From assembly GCA_002338605.1 (NCBI GenBank), contig DDIP01000388.1:1-8749 (forward strand): a DNA stretch of 8,749 nt. Reading direction: 5' to 3'. Both the position numbers and the translations under genes were made by a program. The notes beneath the pieces were generated by a model. It saw only the letters and a list, made by a program, of their open reading frames with translations. It searched no databases and had not been told where the DNA came from. This document shows positions 1-6,768 of this stretch, one piece after another. The DNA is from Proteobacteria bacterium UBA1847. GTDB lineage: Bacteria; Pseudomonadota; Gammaproteobacteria; Steroidobacterales; Woeseiaceae. Positions within the stretch are counted from its first letter, which is position 1. Every line of letters starts with the position of its first letter.

Positions 1-1475
1 CCAAGGTAGTTGTTGGGTCCCATCATGATGGCCTTGCCGCCGTGAATATCCATGGCGTCGTTGGCCACCTTGCGACCGAGTTCGGTGCAATGGTATTTGA
101 GAATCGCAGACGGGACGGCCGGCTTTTCGCCCTGATCGATGGCGCCTGCGGTGACGGCAACCGCGGCGTTCATGATGTAGGTGTGGCCGGCAATGCGTGT
201 GAGCGCCTCACCTACGCCCTCGAAGTTCGCAATTGACGTGTTGAACTGTTTGCGCAGGACAGCGTAGGCGCCACTGGCATAACTCGCCGACTGCCCGCCT
301 CCCGAGGCTGTCGATGGCAAGGTGATCGCCCGCCCGACAGACAGGAGTTCGACCAGCATTTTCCAGCCCTTGCCCGCCATTTCCGGACCGCCAATGATGT
401 AGTCGAGCGGCACGAAGACATCCTTGCCCGACGTTGGTCCGTTTTGAAACGCAATACTCAAGGGAAAGTGGCGTCGCCCCACGACCACGCCGTCTGTTTT
501 TGTCGGAATCAATGCAGCAGTAATGCCGTACTCATCGACGTCGCCGATCAGGTGATCGGGATCATGAAGTTTAAACGCGAGCCCCAGCACTGTCGCGACC
601 GGGGCGAGCGTAATGTAACGCTTGTCCCAGTTCAGCCGGATGCCGGTAATGGTCTTGCCCTGCCATTTGCCTTTGCAAACAACGCCGCTGTCGATCAACG
701 CCGCCGCGTCCGATCCAGCCTGCGGTGAAGTCAAGGCGAAACACGGGATCTCCGTCCCGGCGGCGAGGCCGGGCAGATAGTGATTCTTTTGTTCTTCGGT
801 GCCGTAGTGCAGCAGGAGTTCGGCAGGTCCGAGTGAGTTGGGCACACCGATGGTTGACGATGCTGTCGGGCTGCGGCCGGCGAGCTTCGTAATAACGGCG
901 GCATTCGCATAGGCGGAGAATTCAAGTCCGCCGTATTGCTTGGGAATAATCATCGCAAAGAATCGCTGCTCGATGATGTAGTCCCAGACCTTTTTCGGCA
1001 TGTCTGCGCGTTCGTGATGGATGTCCCAGTCATCGAGCATTTCGCACAATGTTTCGCAGGGGCCGTCCAGAAAAGCCTGCTCTTCTTCCGACAGCTTGGG
1101 CGCGGGAAACGACATCAGGCGATCCCACTCCGGCATGCCGGAAAATAACTCGCCGTCCCACCAAACGCTGCCGGCCTCAAGTGCTTCACGTTCAGTGTCT
1201 GACATCGACGGCAGCATCTTGCGATAAACAGCCAGCAGGGGTCGGGTGATTTTCTCGCGCCGGAATTCGACGAGGTTGGGGAGCACCATCAGGGCAAATG
1301 CCGCGATAAGCAACAGATACCAGGTCCAGTGGCCATTACCGAAAATCAGGTAGGCAAGCAGCGCGCCGCCGGCCGCTATCGTTGACGTTCTAAGGTCAAT
1401 TCGCTGGTACGCAAGAAAAATTCCGCCGCCAAAAAACAGCAAGAACCACAAAAATCCCACAATAAATTCAGACAA
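1..1475 (-). CDS. fadE: FadE-type membrane acyl-CoA dehydrogenase (C-terminus outside window)
   Basis: Probable FAD-dependent acyl-CoA dehydrogenase, catalysing the first step of fatty-acid beta-oxidation (acyl-CoA to trans-2-enoyl-CoA). About 491 codons are present and the frame is open at the left edge; E. coli FadE is about 814 residues, so roughly 60% is seen. Residues 4-23 and about 31-68 are hydrophobic and fit the N-terminal membrane anchor that separates FadE from short soluble family members. The dehydrogenase part follows, with FALTSPQAGSD at 247-257 (the family signature around the FAD/substrate pocket) and KRYITLAPVA at 286-295. The start is TTG: the frame has a stop seven codons upstream and no ATG or GTG between, and GAGGA sits 7 nt before TTG. 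It lies 56 bp downstream of mdh on the same strand and may be co-transcribed. Family assignment is firm; substrate chain length cannot be read. Confidence 0.93.
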   Translation of the reverse strand, partial: MSEFIVGFLWFLLFFGGGIFLAYQRIDLRTSTIAAGGALLAYLIFGNGHWTWYLLLIAAFALMVLPNLVEFRREKITRPLLAVYRKMLPSMSDTEREALEAGSVWWDGELFSGMPEWDRLMSFPAPKLSEEEQAFLDGPCETLCEMLDDWDIHHERADMPKKVWDYIIEQRFFAMIIPKQYGGLEFSAYANAAVITKLAGRSPTASSTIGVPNSLGPAELLLHYGTEEQKNHYLPGLAAGTEIPCFALTSPQAGSDAAALIDSGVVCKGKWQGKTITGIRLNWDKRYITLAPVATVLGLAFKLHDPDHLIGDVDEYGITAALIPTKTDGVVVGRRHFPLSIAFQNGPTSGKDVFVPLDYIIGGPEMAGKGWKMLVELLSVGRAITLPSTASGGGQSASYASGAYAVLRKQFNTSIANFEGVGEALTRIAGHTYIMNAAVAVTAGAIDQGEKPAVPSAILKYHCTELGRKVANDAMDIHGGKAIMMGPNNYL

Positions 1476-1482
1476 GTGACAA

Positions 1483-1487
1483 TCCTC
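1483..1487 (-). promoter_or_regulatory. Shine-Dalgarno supporting a TTG start for fadE
   Basis: On the minus strand GAGGA ends 7 nt before TTG at 1475. An in-frame TGA lies just upstream and no ATG or GTG falls between it and the TTG, so this site decides the start. The protein then begins directly with its hydrophobic anchor (SEFIVGFLWF), as expected for FadE. Confidence 0.7.
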
Positions 1488-1531
1488 GTTAAATCAGTCT
1501 GATTCGCGATGTGCTCTGGGTAGTACTTACC

Positions 1532-2509
1532 TTAAAGCAGTTCCTCAATCGCGGCACGCTCTTCACGGAGTTCGGTTTCGGTCGCATCCATACGCACCCT
1601 GCTGAAGTCGTTGATCTCCAGTCCCTGGACAATCTTGTACTGGCCGTTGCTGCAGCGCACCGGATACGAATAGACAATGCCTGGCTCAATACCGTAACTG
1701 CCGTCCGACGGAATGGCCATGCTGACCCAGTCGTCACCGGGTGTGCCGAGCACCCAGTCATGCACGTGATCGATTGCAGCCGAGGCTGCCGATGCGGCTG
1801 AAGATGCACCACGCGCCTGAATGATTGCAGCGCCGCGTTGCTGAACCGTCGGAATGAACTCACTGGCGAGCCAATCCTGGTCGACCAGTTCTGCCGCCTG
1901 CTTTCCCGCGACTGTCGCGTGATTGATGTCCGGGTACTGCGTCGCTGAGTGATTGCCCCAGATTGTCATGCGACGAATATCATTGACGTGGCTGCCGGTC
2001 TTGCTCGCCAGCTGCGCCATCGCGCGGTTGTGATCGAGGCGGGTCATCGCCGTGAAGTTGCCGGGATCGATATCGGGTGCATTGCTGCTGGCAATCAATG
2101 CATTCGTGTTGGCAGGATTGCCAACGACCAGCACCTTGATATCGCGGCTGGCGTGGTCGTTCATGGCTTTGCCCTGCACGGAAAAGATTGCGGCGTTGGC
2201 TTGCAACAGGTCTTTTCGCTCCATGCCGGGTCCCCGGGGGCGCGCGCCGACCAGCAGGGCAAAGTCGCTGTCCCTGAATGCCTTGTTCGCATCGTCGGTG
2301 GCCACAATGCCGGCAAGCGTGCTGAACGCGCAGTCGTCAAGTTCCATAACGACGCCCTGCAGCGCCGGTAAGGCCGGCGGAATTTCAAGTAGTTGCAATA
2401 TGACGGGTTGGTCGGGGCCGAGCATCTGGCCGGAGGCGATTCGAAAGGCGAGCTGGTAGCCGATTTGGCCAGCTGCACCGGTGATGGTGACTCGAACGGG
2501 TGCTTTCAT
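1532..2509 (-). CDS. mdh: Malate dehydrogenase (NAD-dependent, cytosolic-type group)
   Basis: Interconverts malate and oxaloacetate with NAD in the TCA cycle; cytoplasmic. The product is 325 residues, normal for this group. The Rossmann motif GAAGQIG is at 11-17, and Glu42 at the end of the second strand (LLEIP) suits NAD rather than NADP. The mobile loop [13 protein letters not shown] spans 90-102 with substrate arginines R92 and R98. NPANTNALI is at 131-139. The catalytic set is D159 and R162 in TRLDHNRA plus H187 in GNHS. The open frame continues upstream to 2722, but ATG at 2509 begins the conserved [13 protein letters not shown] core, has AGGGA about 10 nt upstream, and avoids overlap with the neighbouring gene. 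A candidate promoter lies in the 151-bp gap before it. The fadE gene follows after 56 bp with no clear terminator between. Confidence 0.96.
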   Translation of the reverse strand: MKAPVRVTITGAAGQIGYQLAFRIASGQMLGPDQPVILQLLEIPPALPALQGVVMELDDCAFSTLAGIVATDDANKAFRDSDFALLVGARPRGPGMERKDLLQANAAIFSVQGKAMNDHASRDIKVLVVGNPANTNALIASSNAPDIDPGNFTAMTRLDHNRAMAQLASKTGSHVNDIRRMTIWGNHSATQYPDINHATVAGKQAAELVDQDWLASEFIPTVQQRGAAIIQARGASSAASAASAAIDHVHDWVLGTPGDDWVSMAIPSDGSYGIEPGIVYSYPVRCSNGQYKIVQGLEINDFSRVRMDATETELREERAAIEELL

Positions 2510-2598
2510 TGGTTTTGTTCCCTGCAGAGTTTTCTGCGCTGCGTCCCGACACAGAAGCAGAAGCCTGCGCCAGGAATATTCATTTATCGGGGTCGGCG

Positions 2599-2607
2599 AT
2601 TCTAGCA
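2599..2607 (-). promoter_or_regulatory. Candidate extended -10 promoter for mdh
   Basis: On the minus strand TGCTAGAAT fits an extended -10 (TG, one base, then TAGAAT with five of six consensus bases). No good -35 is present at 16-17 bp, which is common for extended -10 promoters. Transcription would start near 2592, giving a leader of about 80 nt before the mdh ATG. Inferred from motif only. Confidence 0.45.
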
Positions 2608-2660
2608 CCGGGCGGCGCCGCTGGCACTGACGGAGACAGCGTATTGGGACGAATTCGGCG

Positions 2661-3437
2661 TTATTCGACCGGGAATTGAAGAATATATTCCGCGTATTCG
2701 GTTTCAGCTGCCGCAATTGCACCGGATCGTTTCAGTTCTTCGATGCATGCCAACCAGCTTTCCGCGGTTTCTCGCTTGCCGACGTCGCAGCTCAACGAGT
2801 CGCCAGATTCCTTGGCTATTGAGACTTGAGATGTGGCCTGGCCTACCATTGCGCCTTTCGCAGCATCAGCGTCATTCAAGTCGCTACTCGGCACGCGCGC
2901 GGCCCGGTTTGGTCGCGCCTGTCCGGTGGCGTCCCCGGTTTTCAGTACTGATTCCACTTCGGTGGCACTCGCCGTTTCGGGTACCTCTGCCGGCACCTCG
3001 GCGATTGCCTGGTTTTGCTGTGTTTCCAGCGTGACAGCTGACTGCGGTTCGGCGATGAGGCTGTCATTCCGATTGGAACCGTCGCGGAGTCGAGCCTGGT
3101 CTTGCGCCCGGTCGACGATGGCGCTGTCTTTCTGCCTGAATTCCTCGCGAACGGAATCCACGGCGGCCGAGGCGGGCATTGACGGTGGTGCGATGGGCTC
3201 GGGCAGGCGTGTGACCTCGAGTACGATGGCAAAACTCAAGGCTATTGTCGCTGCGAGTGCCAATGGTCGGGTCCACGTCTTGAACAGATCCTGGAGCCCT
3301 TCGATCCGCCCAGGCCTGTCTGCAGCCATATCAAGTATCTTGCGGTTGAGGCGCCCCGGGGTCTGCTCGGTACTGTGCTCGCGGTAAGTTCTGGATACGA
3401 GTTCTTCTGTTGCCCGCGTGTCTCGCTCGTCGTTCAT
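2661..3437 (-). CDS. One-TM protein, probable anti-sigma factor for the upstream ECF sigma
   Basis: A 258-residue protein whose ATG overlaps the sigma-factor stop by 4 bp, with GAGGAG 5 nt upstream, so the two are translationally coupled. Residues 1-57 are charged and predicted cytoplasmic. Residues 58-74 form one membrane helix ([16 protein letters not shown]). The remaining ~180 residues would be periplasmic: a long, Ala/Glu/Gln/Ser-rich low-complexity stretch, then a compact C-terminus with Cys217 and Cys231 and the segment [20 protein letters not shown] have seen this kind of ending (W-L-x-x-I-x-x-L-x-x-x-G) on other proteobacterial proteins encoded next to ECF sigmas. There is no HxxxCxxC zinc anti-sigma motif in the N-terminus, so it is not a ZAS-type protein. 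The anti-sigma role rests on topology and gene order, not on a recognised domain. Confidence 0.65.
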   Translation of the reverse strand: MNDERDTRATEELVSRTYREHSTEQTPGRLNRKILDMAADRPGRIEGLQDLFKTWTRPLALAATIALSFAIVLEVTRLPEPIAPPSMPASAAVDSVREEFRQKDSAIVDRAQDQARLRDGSNRNDSLIAEPQSAVTLETQQNQAIAEVPAEVPETASATEVESVLKTGDATGQARPNRAARVPSSDLNDADAAKGAMVGQATSQVSIAKESGDSLSCDVGKRETAESWLACIEELKRSGAIAAAETEYAEYILQFPVE

Positions 3438-3982
3438 TGTGGCTCCTCGATGGCAGCGCGCAGCTTGTTGACTGCATAACGCAGCCTGCTCTTGGCGGTT
3501 TCGCGATTGCTCCCGGTCACCAGGGCGATGTCGTCGAGGCTGAGCCCGGCTTCCTCGTGCAGCAGGAATGCATCGCGCTGTTCGTCGGGCAACGTTGACA
3601 GGGCGGCCATCAGCCTTTCTTTAGCCAGGCTTCTTTCAGTCGTTGTTTCCGGCGATTCCATGTTACCGGCGTGCATCTCCGGCTCAAGTTCGCTGGTATT
3701 TGCGTGGCGCTTGTTGCGTCGAACGTGGTCGATAAAGCAATTGTGTGCAACCCGATAGATAAAGGTTGTGAATTTTGCTGTCGGTCGGTAGCTGGCCCTT
3801 GAGCGGATAATCTTGCCCCATACATCCTGGAAAATATCTTCTGCAGTGTCCCGATGCTTGCAGAGCCTTAGCAGATAGCGATACACCGCGTCGTTGTGGC
3901 GACGGTACAGGACCTCGAACGCGGCTGTGTCACCGTCCTTGTAACGAATCATTAATGCGCTGTCTTCCGGTTTGTGGCCCAT
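3434..3982 (-). CDS. ECF (RpoE-like) RNA polymerase sigma factor
   Basis: Extracytoplasmic-function sigma factor of 182 residues with only regions 2 and 4. Region 2 runs from about residue 20 to 92, with AEDIFQDVWGKII (2.2) and FTTFIYRVAHNCFIDHVRR (2.3-2.4, core binding and -10 recognition). Region 4 runs from about 127 to 180, with LPDEQRDAFLLHEEAGLSL and the helix-turn-helix DIALVTGSNRETAKSRLRYA for -35 recognition. The start is uncertain. ATG at 3982 gives the usual family length and the usual opening (DSALMIRYKDGD) but lacks a clear Shine-Dalgarno. The frame is open upstream to an ATG at 4072 (weak GAG before it) and a GTG at 4090. It overlaps the probable anti-sigma gene and is divergent from the membrane-protein/GntR operon. 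I see no convincing ECF-type autoregulatory promoter upstream. Confidence 0.92.
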   Translation of the reverse strand: MGHKPEDSALMIRYKDGDTAAFEVLYRRHNDAVYRYLLRLCKHRDTAEDIFQDVWGKIIRSRASYRPTAKFTTFIYRVAHNCFIDHVRRNKRHANTSELEPEMHAGNMESPETTTERSLAKERLMAALSTLPDEQRDAFLLHEEAGLSLDDIALVTGSNRETAKSRLRYAVNKLRAAIEEPQ

Positions 3983-4146
3983 TGCTTGAGCATAGGTGAG
4001 GTCCGCGGTCGTGCAAAGACCTCCCGCACCGGACACCAGTTGCGTCAATACGGCTTGCCTTCCTGCACTCATCAGAACGTCTCGATTCACAGTGTTGCAA
4101 ACGAAGGCGCTGGTGCCGTGGGGTTAGACCGGATCCAAGAAAAGGC

Positions 4147-4174
4147 TTGCAAACCCGTTTCTTAGTGTTATAGT
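4147..4174 (+). promoter_or_regulatory. Sigma-70 promoter of the small-protein/GntR/ABC operon
   Basis: TTGCAA (4147-4152) as -35 and TATAGT (4169-4174, five of six consensus bases) as -10, with a 16-bp spacer. The start site would be near 4181, about 30 nt before the TTG of the small membrane protein. The -10 lies inside the left arm of the palindrome at 4165-4186, so a protein bound there would block RNA polymerase. Confidence 0.6.
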
Positions 4175-4186
4175 TGACTATAACAC
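4165..4186 (+). promoter_or_regulatory. Perfect palindromic operator, likely bound by the GntR regulator
   Basis: GTGTTATAGT (4165-4174) and ACTATAACAC (4177-4186) are perfect 10-bp inverted arms separated by TG. YtrA-subfamily GntR proteins typically bind symmetrical GTGT...ACAC sites with AT-rich centres in front of their own operons; this one has GTGT...ACAC ends. It covers the -10 and presumed start of the promoter ahead of the operon encoding such a regulator. Binding is inferred. The same site also lies upstream of the divergent sigma-factor gene. Confidence 0.65.
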
Positions 4187-4195
4187 CAGATCACT

Positions 4196-4201
4196 AAGGA
4201 G
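4196..4201 (+). promoter_or_regulatory. Shine-Dalgarno supporting a TTG start for the small membrane protein
   Basis: AAGGAG with 8 nt to the TTG at 4210, an ideal spacing. The first in-frame ATG (4225) is 23 nt away, too far to use this site, so TTG is the better start. Confidence 0.6.
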
Positions 4202-4209
4202 CGGGAAAG

Positions 4210-4476
4210 TTGCCCGCAGAAGAAATGCCCAAAGCACTTGTCCATTTTAATGACTATGTCAGCCTTGCCGTCATGCTGTTGATGCTCATGGCCCTCGTGG
4301 GTGGGCGATCCAGCGCGTCGGATTTCGCGGCGCAGACCGCATCAAAGACGCCGGTCCCTGCCGGGCTGACGGTTCCATTTTCCATTCAGATCGACGGTCA
4401 TATCGGCGATCGGGCTGTCAAGGTCGGCCTGGCGGTTGTGGGCGATCCGGGTTATTTCCGTGGCGAAGACGAGTAA
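4210..4476 (+). CDS. Small single-TM membrane protein of unknown function
   Basis: An 88-residue protein, not recognised. The N-terminus is short and partly charged, then residues about 16-32 (YVSLAVMLLMLMALVGG) are strongly hydrophobic and could be a membrane anchor or an uncleaved signal. The remaining ~55 residues contain a Ser/Ala/Thr-rich linker and a polar tail (SIQIDGHIGDRAVKVGLAVV) that may form a small beta-rich periplasmic domain, ending in acidic residues. TTG is chosen over the ATG at 4225 because of AAGGAG at 8 nt. Its promoter and operator lie immediately upstream and a strong terminator follows 17 bp after the stop. It is therefore the first, and perhaps the most highly expressed, product of the GntR-controlled transcript. 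A role linked to the ABC transporter is a guess from position only. Coding is supported by the ribosome-binding site, promoter and terminator that bracket it. Confidence 0.65.
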   Translation: MPAEEMPKALVHFNDYVSLAVMLLMLMALVGGRSSASDFAAQTASKTPVPAGLTVPFSIQIDGHIGDRAVKVGLAVVGDPGYFRGEDE

Positions 4477-4493
4477 AGTAGCGACGGAATCTT

Positions 4494-4526
4494 GCGCCGG
4501 CCCGAATCATGGGCCGGCGCCTTTTT
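4494..4526 (+). terminator. Strong intrinsic terminator between the small gene and the GntR gene
   Basis: GCGCCGGCCC (4494-4503) pairs perfectly with GGGCCGGCGC (4511-4520) around a 7-nt loop, followed by CTTTTT. This is a 10-bp, all-GC stem with a short U-tract. It is oriented for plus-strand transcripts ending after the small membrane protein. It lies before the gntR start with no clear second promoter in the next 49 bp, so downstream genes probably depend on read-through. Confidence 0.85.
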
Positions 4527-4575
4527 GCATGCCATGGTGTATGCCAACGCATGCCCTAAGGAATACGGACGTTTA

Positions 4576-4974
4576 ATGGACCCGAAGTGGAATGAAGATC
4601 AGCCTATCTATCGCCAGTTACGTGACCGGGTCGTGGCGATGATTCTGGAGGGCGTACTCACCGATGGTGATGCGTTGCCGTCCGTGAGAAATGTGGCAGC
4701 CGAATATCGGCTGAATCCATTGACGGTTCTGAAAGGCTACCAGGAGCTGGTCGACGAAAACCTGGTCGAGAAGAAGCGCGGCCGGGGAATGTTCGTCAAC
4801 AAAGGTGCCCGAACCCTGTTGCTGAAGGCAGAGCGTCAAAAGTTCATCGAGAAAGAGTGGCCACAGGTTCTTGCAACGATTGAGCGACTGGATCTTGATG
4901 TCGGTGAATTGTTACGAAACGCGGAATCGAACAATAAAAACGCATCAAAGGATTCTGGAGGGGAGAATGACTAG
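4576..4974 (+). CDS. GntR-family transcriptional regulator, YtrA-like
   Basis: A 132-residue DNA-binding regulator. Residues 9-74 form the GntR winged helix: QPIYRQLRDRVVAMILEG, then LPSVRNVAAEYRLNPLTVLK (recognition helix region) and the wing VEKKRGRGMFV. The C-terminal part is only about 58 residues and mostly helical. That is the mark of the YtrA subfamily, which lacks the large ligand-binding domains of FadR or HutC types and usually regulates ABC-transporter operons. The chosen ATG directly precedes DPKWNEDQPIYRQL; AAGGA lies 13 nt upstream, a rather long spacing. The frame is open further upstream through the terminator hairpin, which is not a credible coding extension. Its last 8 bp overlap the ATPase gene, so they are co-translated. 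Likely role: represses its own operon through the palindrome at 4165-4186, relieved by an unknown envelope or drug signal. Confidence 0.92.
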   Translation: MDPKWNEDQPIYRQLRDRVVAMILEGVLTDGDALPSVRNVAAEYRLNPLTVLKGYQELVDENLVEKKRGRGMFVNKGARTLLLKAERQKFIEKEWPQVLATIERLDLDVGELLRNAESNNKNASKDSGGEND

Positions 4975-5824
4975 TCTGGTCAGTGCCCGGGGCGTATCCA
5001 AACGGTTCGGGTCATTCACTGCCGTCAGCGATGTCAGTTTCGACATTGAAAGCGGCAAGATAGTTGGCCTGATCGGCCCGAATGGTGCAGGCAAAACCAC
5101 TCTGCTCAAAGCATTGCTTGGGCTGACGGACTGCGAGGGTGCGCTGTCCGTCATGGGGCTCGACCCGTTCCGGCAGCGAAAAGAGCTAATGAAAAACATT
5201 TGTTTCATCGCCGACGTTGCCGTGTTGCCACGCTGGATAAAGGTGTCCCAATTGCTTGACTACGTCGAAGCCGTGCATCCGAATTTTTCGAGAAAACGTG
5301 CCGACGAATTGTTACAGCAGACAAAAATCAAATCGACTTCGAAGGTCAAGGAACTCTCGAAAGGCATGGTCACGCAATTGCACCTGTCAATCATCATGGC
5401 AATTGACGCGAAGTTGCTGGTACTCGATGAACCGACCTTGGGTCTCGATATCATCTTCCGAAAGGAGTTCTATGCGAACCTCCTCAACGATTATTTCGAT
5501 GAAAAACGAACAATCCTGGTAACGACGCACCAGGTTGAAGAAATCGAAAACCTGCTTACCGATGTGATGTTCATTAATGACGGCAAAATATTGCTTGATT
5601 CGCCGATGGACAGTCTGGCTGATTCTTACGTCGAGATCTCGGCGTCCGGCGAGGCGGCAGCAAAAGCGAGAGAGTATGGTCCCATCGCGGAAAGCCAGAT
5701 GTTCGGCAAGTCGGTCATGCTGTTCGAAGGCGTGTCTCGCGAGCACCTGCAAGGGCTGGGTGAGCTTCGCACGCCGGCAGTTGCGGACTTGTTTGTGGCC
5801 AAGGTCAAGAGGGCTCGGACATGA
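4967..5824 (+). CDS. ABC transporter ATP-binding protein
   Basis: Cytoplasmic ATPase of 285 residues that would power the permease encoded next. Walker A is GPNGAGKTT (37-45), Walker B LLVLDEP (150-156), D-loop LGLD (158-161), and switch His188 is in VTTH. Two motifs are atypical. The ABC signature reads LSKGM (130-134) instead of LSGGQ. At the Q-loop position the sequence is FIADVAVLPRW (80-90), without the usual glutamine. Residues about 220-285 form a C-terminal extension beyond the nucleotide-binding fold. ATG at 4967 is chosen because GGAGGGGA sits directly before it; the frame is open earlier but that lies inside gntR. It overlaps gntR by 8 bp and the permease by 4 bp. Pairing with a YtrA regulator suggests export or envelope-stress function; the substrate is unknown. 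Confidence 0.93.
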   Translation: MTSLVSARGVSKRFGSFTAVSDVSFDIESGKIVGLIGPNGAGKTTLLKALLGLTDCEGALSVMGLDPFRQRKELMKNICFIADVAVLPRWIKVSQLLDYVEAVHPNFSRKRADELLQQTKIKSTSKVKELSKGMVTQLHLSIIMAIDAKLLVLDEPTLGLDIIFRKEFYANLLNDYFDEKRTILVTTHQVEEIENLLTDVMFINDGKILLDSPMDSLADSYVEISASGEAAAKAREYGPIAESQMFGKSVMLFEGVSREHLQGLGELRTPAVADLFVAKVKRART

Positions 5825-6738
5825 TGAGACACCAGCTGGCCTTAATTAAGCGGGAAATCTGGGAGCACCGCTCGGTTTACGTCACGCCAACGGCGATTGC
5901 GGTCATCGTATCGCTTGGCGTTCTCGCAATGTTGATGTTTGCATCCGGCTTCGCGGAGGAACTCGATGTCGCGATTTTTGGTGCACAGAACCTTGCCGGC
6001 GATCCTGAGAGAAAAGCCGCGCTTACCGGATTTTTCCTGGGTACATCCTGGGTTTTCCTGATTGCGCTGGCGATTCTGACGGTTTTTTATTGCCTTGATT
6101 CGCTGTACGCGGAGCGCAAGGACAAGAGTATTCTGTTCTGGCGCTCCTTGCCGGTAACAGACGCCGAGACGGTTGTTTCAAAGTTGATCATGGCCATTCT
6201 GATCATCCCGGTCGTCACAGTAATCGGCATTGTTGCGACGCACCTCGTAAATCTCATCGTGACCAGTATTTGGGTTTCAATGAAAGGCGGAGATGCGGGA
6301 ATTCTAATCTGGGGATCGGTGCCCCTGCTCGACAACTGGGCGGCTGCTTTTATCGTTGTCATCGCCAGCAGTATCTGGATGTCACCCTTTGTTGGCTGGT
6401 TCCTGTTCGTGTCGGCTTATACAAAACGCTCGCCACTTCTCATGGCGTTCATGCCGATCATACTGATATCGCTGCTCGAAGGGATCATTCTCAAGTCGCA
6501 TGTGTTCGCAGAGAATGTGCTGGGCCGCGGTGACGGCATACCCATTTTCGACGTCAGGGACATTGATACCTTTTTCGATGAAGAACAATGGCGAGTCGCC
6601 GAAAACGCCACCAGCCTGCTTGTCCACCTGGACGTTGTTCAATTCCTTGCGAGCCCGGGTACCTGGGCCGGAATCCTTGTCTGCGGCCTGTTGTCGACCG
6701 GCGCGATCTACATTCGCCGCTATCGAGACGACAGCTAA
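5821..6738 (+). CDS. ABC-2-type transporter permease
   Basis: Inner-membrane permease of 305 residues, partner of the ATPase with which it overlaps by ATGA. Six hydrophobic segments are visible at about 22-41, 71-92, 121-151, 170-200, 205-228 and 275-298. Between the second and third lies DSLYAERKDKSILFWRSLP (93-111), a cytoplasmic segment typical of ABC-2 permeases of this kind and probably the contact with the ATPase. A soluble loop of about 45 residues (about 229-274) separates the last two helices. AAGAGGG lies 7 nt before ATG 5821; ATG 5824 is an alternative differing by one residue. A single ATPase plus single permease implies a homodimer of each. The substrate cannot be inferred. The gene ends 30 bp before the convergent pspF stop. 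Confidence 0.88.
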   Translation: MMRHQLALIKREIWEHRSVYVTPTAIAVIVSLGVLAMLMFASGFAEELDVAIFGAQNLAGDPERKAALTGFFLGTSWVFLIALAILTVFYCLDSLYAERKDKSILFWRSLPVTDAETVVSKLIMAILIIPVVTVIGIVATHLVNLIVTSIWVSMKGGDAGILIWGSVPLLDNWAAAFIVVIASSIWMSPFVGWFLFVSAYTKRSPLLMAFMPIILISLLEGIILKSHVFAENVLGRGDGIPIFDVRDIDTFFDEEQWRVAENATSLLVHLDVVQFLASPGTWAGILVCGLLSTGAIYIRRYRDDS

Positions 6739-6768
6739 GAGGGGGTCAGCCGCTCTTGATCGGCGGCT

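Noticed and set aside
1949..2371. 140-codon open frame on the plus strand inside mdh
   Set aside because: It is antisense to a fully motif-complete malate dehydrogenase; the product has no recognisable domain.
2510..2722. Upstream extension of the mdh frame by about 70 codons
   Set aside because: It would overlap the tail of the anti-sigma candidate and cover the extended -10 motif. The conserved MDH N-terminus starts at ATG 2509, which has an acceptable Shine-Dalgarno.
2833..3387. 184-codon open frame on the plus strand opposite the anti-sigma candidate
   Set aside because: Its product is Ser/Arg/Ala-rich with no recognisable fold, it lacks a ribosome-binding site, and it mirrors a gene supported by coupling to the sigma factor.
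3983..4090. Longer N-terminus for the ECF sigma factor (ATG 4072 or GTG 4090)
   Set aside because: The extra 30-36 residues do not resemble sigma region 2 and exceed the usual family length. Kept as an alternative because the chosen ATG lacks a clear Shine-Dalgarno.
4095..4154. Repeated TTGCAAAC at 4095-4102 and 4147-4154
   Set aside because: Only 8 bp, not symmetrical, and the second copy is explained by the -35 element; probably chance.
5387..5752. 121-codon open frame on the minus strand inside the ABC ATPase gene
   Set aside because: Shadow of the ATPase reading frame; no ribosome-binding site or family resemblance.
6748..6768. Hairpin AGCCGC / GCGGCT between the convergent permease and pspF genes as a terminator
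   Set aside because: Only a 6-bp stem with a 9-nt loop and no U-tract on either strand; too weak to call.
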